Shown here: positions 4,807 through 8,409 of the stretch, piece by piece
How the letters are laid out: each line of letters opens with the position of its first letter
Position numbering within the stretch: the first letter of the stretch is position 1
From: an uncultured Atopobium sp.
Lineage (GTDB): Bacteria; Actinomycetota; Coriobacteriia; Coriobacteriales; Atopobiaceae
NCBI GenBank assembly: GCA_916720465.1
Contig: CAKARF010000037.1
Coordinates: 1 to 8,409 of the forward strand
Direction of reading: 5' to 3'
Length of the DNA: 8,409 bases
Position numbers and translations under genes: made by a program
Notes under the pieces: model-generated
Database searches by the model: none
Told to the model about the DNA's origin: nothing
What the model saw: only the letters and a program-made list of their open reading frames with translations

Positions 4807-5547
4807 CTATACAAGCATACCAACAAGCTTTCCTAAGGCCGTAGGGTCAACAGTGGTGCCACTTGAACCTTCAACTACAGGAGCCTCGTCATGCTCAAGA
4901 TTAGATACGCCAATTGGCTGCACAATCTCTACAAGCTCAAGAAGCTGATTGGGCTTCATATCGGTAATCATTGAAGACAACAAACTAGATGCATTGCTTA
5001 CCAGCGAGCGAGCACCCGAGCCAGAAAGTGCCGAGATTTTCTCCCACACATCATCTGTGGCTATGATAACGTGCGTAATCTTGATGTTAGTAACAGATGC
5101 CAGCGCGCTGACAAAAGCGCTCTGACCGTCATCTTTGTAAATATCTGCCAGCGTTTTTGCGTTTGAATCCACTTCCGCATATGCATCAGTAGGAATAGAC
5201 ACTATATGGCCAGTGCCCTGTGTGCGATCAATTACCAAAAGCTGCACAGACTGAAGGGTTGACTCCCCTGCCTTGAGCGAATTTGTGCTGATAACCGCAT
5301 AGGTAAGGAAGTCGTCATCTGATTGTGTAGTGCCGTCTGGATTGCCCGAGACACTCTGGCTCTTTACTGCCTTGTTAAGCCCGTGGTCTCCTAAGTGAGA
5401 CTCAAGCTGCGCGCGATCCCAAATAGTTACAACAACCATGCCCACAAGCACGGCAACAATAGCAATTACGGCAAGGCCAATCACGTTGGTATAGGGACTC
5501 TCGCGCGGGACATCGCTGCGCTCAAATCTTTCTCTTTTCCTAAACAT
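4807..5547 (-). CDS. Short membrane-anchored LCP (LytR-CpsA-Psr)-like protein, probably non-catalytic
   Basis: A protein of 246 residues from the ATG at 5547. That start has GGGAG (5553-5557) 5 nt upstream. The frame extends 6 codons further to a GTG at 5565 without a ribosome-binding site, so I prefer the ATG. A basic N-terminus (MFRKRERFERSDVPRE) precedes one membrane segment at about residues 22-43, placing the rest outside the cell. Residues about 96-172 follow the LCP pattern: SVQLLVIDR (100-108), HIVSIPTDAYAEV (114-126), then a helix and NIKITHVIIATDDVWEKI (154-171). LCP enzymes attach glycopolymers to peptidoglycan. Their hallmark IPRD is IPTD here (Thr120), and the usual Asp before the first strand is absent. 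At 246 residues it is also shorter than most LCP proteins. Weak similarity and glycosyltransferase neighbours suggest a wall-polymer role; function is unproven. Confidence 0.65.
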   Translation of the reverse strand: MFRKRERFERSDVPRESPYTNVIGLAVIAIVAVLVGMVVVTIWDRAQLESHLGDHGLNKAVKSQSVSGNPDGTTQSDDDFLTYAVISTNSLKAGESTLQSVQLLVIDRTQGTGHIVSIPTDAYAEVDSNAKTLADIYKDDGQSAFVSALASVTNIKITHVIIATDDVWEKISALSGSGARSLVSNASSLLSSMITDMKPNQLLELVEIVQPIGVSNLEHDEAPVVEGSSGTTVDPTALGKLVGMLV

Positions 5548-5743
5548 ACTAGCTCCCTGCCTCACTGTGCATCAGTTCTGCAAGAGCTCCTAAAAAGACG
5601 CTCTCTTCTATGATGCTATTTCTTTGCAAGGGAAACCACCGCACACAATACAAGTGGTAGAAAAGACTTCGTAAACGGCGCGAGAAGAACGATGAAGTCG
5701 GACTGCACACAGAAACTGCGAGGCGATCAAAGAGCCGAAAGCA
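5548..5743. other. Spacer between truA and the LCP-like gene
   Basis: The 196-bp gap holds no credible gene. It includes the candidate truA terminator (5661-5699), a small AGAGC/GCTCT inverted repeat (5583-5587 with 5600-5604) and the ribosome-binding site of the LCP-like gene. I see no convincing promoter for that gene, although one would be expected here if truA does terminate. Confidence 0.4.
5661..5699 (-). terminator. Candidate truA terminator
   Basis: GACTTC/GAAGTC (5665-5670 with 5694-5699) pairs at the base of a long loop. On the minus strand it is followed by TTTTC. It lies 44 bp after the truA stop. The 6-bp stem with a 23-nt loop makes it weak. Confidence 0.35.
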
Positions 5744-6640
5744 CTACCAGGGTTGCAAAACACCCTCTGGATAGCGAACGTTTACAAACGTGAGGCCCTG
5801 AGCAGGCGCGCAACTGCCAGCAGCAATTCTGTTCTGAGCAGCTAGAACCTCGTCAATCCACTCAACAGGCCTGTGACCGCGGCCAATCTCAACCAGCGTA
5901 CCCACAATCGTTCGCACCATGTTATGCAAGAAGGCGTTGCCCGTAATATCAACTGCAATGAGTTTCTCGCCAGCCTCTTCAATTTCTTCTACCGTAAGGC
6001 GCTCCACAAAACGATGCGTTGGCTTGCCTTCGGCAGAAATTGCCTTGCAGAAGCTCTTGAAGTCGTGCTCTCCCACCAGCGCCTGCGCCGCCTTGTCCAT
6101 AAGCTCTGCGTCCAAGTGGCCGTTGTACCACCACATGTGGTCCCAGCCCAGCACGGGGCGAGCGCTACCTGCGCAAATTCGATAGCGATACGAACGCGCC
6201 TGGGCGTCAAAGCGTGCCGAGAAACCCTGTGGGGCGCGGAAGAGTTGTCGGATAGAGATGTCGTCGTCGGTCAGAGCGGTGAGCGAGCGGACGAGTTTCT
6301 CGCCAGACAGCGCCAGCTCAGCGCCGTACACAGGCAGGCTCACGTACTGGGCCTGGGCGTGCACGCCGGCGTCGGTTCTGCCCGCGCAGGTGAGCTCGAC
6401 CTCTCTGCGCAAAACGGTCTGAAGCGCGCGGCGAAGGTCTCCTGCCACGGTGCGCTGGGTGGGCTGCTCGGCAAAGCCGCAGAATGCAGCGCCGCGGTAG
6501 CCCAGCTGGATAACAAGCGTAGCTTCAGGCTCAACAGAGGCGTCAGCGAGAGTCTCAGCAGCTGATGGCTCAGCAGAAGACTCCTCGGATGCATCAAAAC
6601 TGCAATTTGATGCACTGTTTTGTGATATTTCTGAGTTCAT
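5744..6640 (-). CDS. truA: tRNA pseudouridine(38-40) synthase TruA
   Basis: A 298-residue cytoplasmic enzyme that isomerises uridine to pseudouridine at positions 38-40 of the tRNA anticodon arm. TruA landmarks are clear. LVIQLGYRGAAFCGFAEQP (42-60) is the first strand. LTCAGRTDAGVHAQAQ (83-98) carries the catalytic Asp90. FSARFDAQARSYRYRI (140-155), HDFKSFCK (192-199) and ITGNAFLHNMVRTIVGTL (232-249) are the conserved later motifs. The first 40 residues are a Glu/Ser/Ala-rich extension not found in typical TruA; the enzyme core starts near residue 40. The ATG at 6640 is supported by GGGAG 4 nt upstream, and the next in-frame Met is deep inside the fold, so the extension is probably real. It is 128 bp downstream of ecfT, the order often seen after rplQ in Gram-positive genomes. 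Confidence 0.96.
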   Translation of the reverse strand: MNSEISQNSASNCSFDASEESSAEPSAAETLADASVEPEATLVIQLGYRGAAFCGFAEQPTQRTVAGDLRRALQTVLRREVELTCAGRTDAGVHAQAQYVSLPVYGAELALSGEKLVRSLTALTDDDISIRQLFRAPQGFSARFDAQARSYRYRICAGSARPVLGWDHMWWYNGHLDAELMDKAAQALVGEHDFKSFCKAISAEGKPTHRFVERLTVEEIEEAGEKLIAVDITGNAFLHNMVRTIVGTLVEIGRGHRPVEWIDEVLAAQNRIAAGSCAPAQGLTFVNVRYPEGVLQPW

Positions 6641-6675
6641 GAAGCTCCCTGAAATAACTTATATCCACTAGAGTG

Positions 6676-6681
6676 ATTGTA
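6676..6681 (-). promoter_or_regulatory. Possible -10 box for truA
   Basis: TACAAT on the minus strand differs from TATAAT at one base and lies about 35 bp before the truA ATG. There is no good -35 at 16-18 nt. TATAAG at 6658-6663 is an alternative. truA may also be read through from ecfT. Confidence 0.3.
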
Positions 6682-6705
6682 TCGTAGGCTCAAAGTTGAC
6701 GCACT

Positions 6706-6742
6706 CATTGTAGCTGCTGGACACAAGACAGCTACAGCAATG
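6706..6742 (-). promoter_or_regulatory. Bulged hairpin between ecfT and truA
   Basis: TGTAGCTG/CAGCTACA (6709-6716 with 6729-6736) forms a perfect 8-bp stem with a 12-nt loop. Pairing continues for 3 bp (6706-6708 with 6740-6742) across a 3-nt bulge. There is no T-run on the minus strand, so it is not a standard terminator. It may stabilise or process the ecf mRNA end, or bind a protein. Confidence 0.45.
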
Positions 6743-6763
6743 CAAGGTTGTCCCAGCAATGCA
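6735..6763. repeat. Short direct repeat CAGCAATGCA, two copies
   Basis: CAGCAATGCA occurs at 6735-6744 and 6754-6763 with a period of 19 bp. The first copy shares bases with the hairpin at 6706-6742. It follows directly after the ecfT stop and is of unknown significance. Confidence 0.55.
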
Positions 6764-6768
6764 GGCTG

Positions 6769-7545
6769 CTAAAGCGTTGTAAGACCAAGGCACAGTGCAA
6801 CCCACAGCAGCAACACTACCCAGTCAACAAACTGCATTTTTGCGGAGATACGTGTACGTTTTGCGGCACCAAGACAGCGATCCGTCATAGTTTGCGCCAT
6901 CTGATCTGCGCGCTGAAAGAGTGATACGGTGAGCGGCACCAGGAGCGTAAACCACTTTTTGATTCGCTCAACAATACTGCCTGATTCAAAATTAAACCCT
7001 CGAGCCCTTTGAGCTGCCCTAATTCTGTCGAGCTCTTCTAAGGTAAGGGGAATTGCACGCAGCGCAATTGAGAGCGCAATACTCAGGCCGTCAACGTCAA
7101 CACGAATAAGGCGCAGAGGCATCAACAGTACAGAAAAGCCGTCAGCAAGCTGCGTGGATGTAGTTGTTGACGCTACCGATAAAACCAGTGCTAGAGCAAG
7201 CAATACGCGAGCAATAGCTACAGTGCTCCTGTAAAAGCCTGCCACAGAAAGTCCAACTGATCCAGAGAAAATGATATCGGGGTGTCCAATAAACACCAGC
7301 GTATTGGCCACAAATGAGAGGAGCAAAACAAAAGCTGCAGGCTTTGCCACGCGCAAAAACTCCAAAATACTTACACGAGCGCTCCAAAGAAGGCTCACAC
7401 AAATCAAAGCAAATGCAGCAAATGCAAGTGGCTGCTGTATACAGAAAAGAGCAACAATTCCCACAAGGGTGGCAACGATTTTTGTCTGCGCTGTCAACGA
7501 GGCAAGCGAGATGCGCTTAAGCAGAGCACAGGGGCACTTAGACAT
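6769..7545 (-). CDS. ecfT: ECF transporter transmembrane (T) component
   Basis: A 258-residue integral membrane protein of an energy-coupling factor (vitamin or metal uptake) transporter. It couples ATP hydrolysis by the ECF ATPases to a substrate-binding S component. Hydrophobic segments cover about residues 22-55, 68-86, 106-127, 200-211 and 240-256. The cytoplasmic coupling motif is AAQRARGF (177-184), with the family's Ala-Arg-Gly. The expected second motif is aberrant: QRADQMAQTMTDRCLG (211-226) has Asp-Arg-Cys where Ala-Arg-Gly is usual. The start is ATG 7545, because GGAGG lies 6 nt upstream and the codons are coupled to the preceding gene. The frame extends to an ATG at 7566 but without such a site. 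The first codons overlap the ATPase stop by 8 bp. No S component is nearby, so substrate is unknown; a shared group II module or a cobalt/nickel-type system are both possible. Confidence 0.88.
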   Translation of the reverse strand: MSKCPCALLKRISLASLTAQTKIVATLVGIVALFCIQQPLAFAAFALICVSLLWSARVSILEFLRVAKPAAFVLLLSFVANTLVFIGHPDIIFSGSVGLSVAGFYRSTVAIARVLLALALVLSVASTTTSTQLADGFSVLLMPLRLIRVDVDGLSIALSIALRAIPLTLEELDRIRAAQRARGFNFESGSIVERIKKWFTLLVPLTVSLFQRADQMAQTMTDRCLGAAKRTRISAKMQFVDWVVLLLWVALCLGLTTL

Positions 7546-8409
7546 AGCAAGCCTCCAAAAGCTCATGTAATACGCTTACAAACAGCGGGCAGTCAAGCTG
7601 TGCAGCCTCGTATAGCTCTGGGGTTGTCTGTGCTTCTTGTACGTCAACGTTTGCAACAACACGGCCCTTCTCGAGAAACACCACTCTATCGGCAAAAGGA
7701 AGCCATTCGCTTACGTCATGGGTGATTGCAAGAACTACCTTGCCCTCGTTTGCCAGCTCACGTGCAAGATGCAGCACCTGCGAGCGCGCCTTGCCATCAA
7801 GCCCAGAGGTTGCCTCGTCAAACACAATCGCGTACGTTGCGCAGGCCAATGTTCCCGTAAGAGCCGCGCGCCGAGCCTGGCCACCAGAAAGCGTCAACGG
7901 AGACGCGTCCATGACCTGCTGATCCAAACCAACACGTTCTACCGCATACGCAACAAGCGCCTCAACATCATCTGGCGAGAAACCCTTGTTAGTTGGACCA
8001 AATGCAATATCTTCAGTAACAGTTTGAGCAAAGAGCTGATCTTGAGGACGCTGGAAACACATGCCGACATCTCCAGGACTTACCAGTCGCGCATCAATTG
8101 TTGCATGTCCGGTATCAGCCTCTATAAGGCCAGCTGCTATTCGGGCGCAGGTTGTTTTTCCAGAACCAGAAGCGCCCACCAAAACGGTAAGCTCCCCTGT
8201 AGAAGAAAGCGTTATATCGTGCAGAACTGGCTTGTCAAACGCGTGAGAAACGCCACAAATTGCCAGCTCGTGCGCCTCTCCAAGCGCTTGAATTCCGTCA
8301 TAGTTATTTGCCCGCACTACCTCAAGAGCACGCTGATACACAAGGATGTCCAAAGCGTCAAACGCAAGGTTGTTCTGAACAAGAAACGCAACAAACTCTG
8401 ATGCGTTAA
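7538..8409 (-). CDS. ecfA: ECF transporter ATPase, 5'-truncated, probably second half of a double-ATPase protein
   Basis: The frame is open to the right edge: 289 codons before the stop at 7538. Numbering from the first full codon, an ABC ATPase domain starts near residue 48. It shows Walker A GASGSGKTT (78-86), a Q-loop in CFQRPQDQLF (117-126) typical of ECF/cobalt ATPases, signature LSGGQ (173-177), Walker B AIVFDEATSGLD (193-204) and the H-loop THD (229-231). All catalytic residues are intact. A TTG at 8353 could be called as start, but it lacks a ribosome-binding site and coding continues upstream. The preceding 48 residues (ASEFVAFLVQNNLAFDALD and on) resemble the tail or linker after a first ATPase domain. 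A fused EcfA-EcfA protein is therefore likely, by inference. The stop overlaps the ecfT start (ATGTCTAA), implying translational coupling. It acts at the cytoplasmic face of the membrane with EcfT. Confidence 0.93.
   Translation of the reverse strand, partial: NASEFVAFLVQNNLAFDALDILVYQRALEVVRANNYDGIQALGEAHELAICGVSHAFDKPVLHDITLSSTGELTVLVGASGSGKTTCARIAAGLIEADTGHATIDARLVSPGDVGMCFQRPQDQLFAQTVTEDIAFGPTNKGFSPDDVEALVAYAVERVGLDQQVMDASPLTLSGGQARRAALTGTLACATYAIVFDEATSGLDGKARSQVLHLARELANEGKVVLAITHDVSEWLPFADRVVFLEKGRVVANVDVQEAQTTPELYEAAQLDCPLFVSVLHELLEACYV

Noticed and set aside
5548..5565. GTG start giving a 252-residue LCP-like protein
   Set aside because: The GTG at 5565 has no ribosome-binding site, while ATG 5547 has GGGAG at 5 nt spacing.
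5873..6565. 230-codon plus-strand frame antisense to truA
   Set aside because: TruA motifs on the minus strand are decisive; the antisense product has no coherent features.
7546..7566. ATG 7566 as the ecfT start
   Set aside because: No ribosome-binding site precedes it, while ATG 7545 has GGAGG at 6 nt and the 8-bp stop/start overlap typical of coupled genes.
7637..8401. 254-codon plus-strand frame antisense to the ECF ATPase
   Set aside because: The minus strand carries intact Walker A, LSGGQ, Walker B and H-loop motifs; the antisense product is basic and Cys/Arg-rich, without family character.

Overview
The window reads as chromosomal DNA of moderate GC from an anaerobic or facultative bacterium. 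A class III (oxygen-sensitive) ribonucleotide reductase lies at the left. At the right is the gene order ECF ATPase - EcfT - TruA, which in many Firmicutes and Actinobacteria follows the rpoA-rplQ ribosomal cluster. My best guess is a member of the Coriobacteriia (Atopobium/Olsenella-like). This is inferred from general appearance only. No rRNA, tRNA, CRISPR array, insertion sequence or phage gene is visible.

Left part (1-1312): the first 296 codons of nrdD run leftward off the window edge. Upstream is a leader of about 135 nt with strong potential RNA structure. Beyond it are two NrdR-type operators whose centres are exactly 32 bp apart, overlapping the likely promoter. An AT-rich stretch follows, then a strong Rho-independent terminator belonging to the next gene.

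Centre (1313-5547): a small cell-surface glycan module. A GlfT-like family 2 glycosyltransferase (minus strand) is divergent from a canonical WcaA-like family 2 glycosyltransferase (plus strand). The latter converges on a third family 2 protein (minus strand) that has lost its DxD motif. A short membrane-anchored protein resembling a LytR-CpsA-Psr (LCP) domain, without the family's conserved arginine, follows. The two degenerate proteins are the most unusual genes here. They could be non-catalytic partners in wall-polymer assembly or decaying paralogues. The gaps around them carry long perfect inverted repeats.

Right part (5548-8409): truA (tRNA pseudouridine 38-40 synthase), ecfT and an ECF ATPase, all on the minus strand. 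The ATPase gene stays open to the right edge and looks like the C-terminal half of a double-ATPase protein. Its stop overlaps the ecfT start by 8 bp, indicating translational coupling. The ecfT-truA gap holds a bulged hairpin and a short direct repeat. No substrate-binding S component is present, so transporter specificity cannot be read from this window.

Three starts were set by ribosome-binding sites rather than by longest frame: the LCP-like gene begins at ATG 5547, ecfT at ATG 7545, and the ECF ATPase begins beyond the window.
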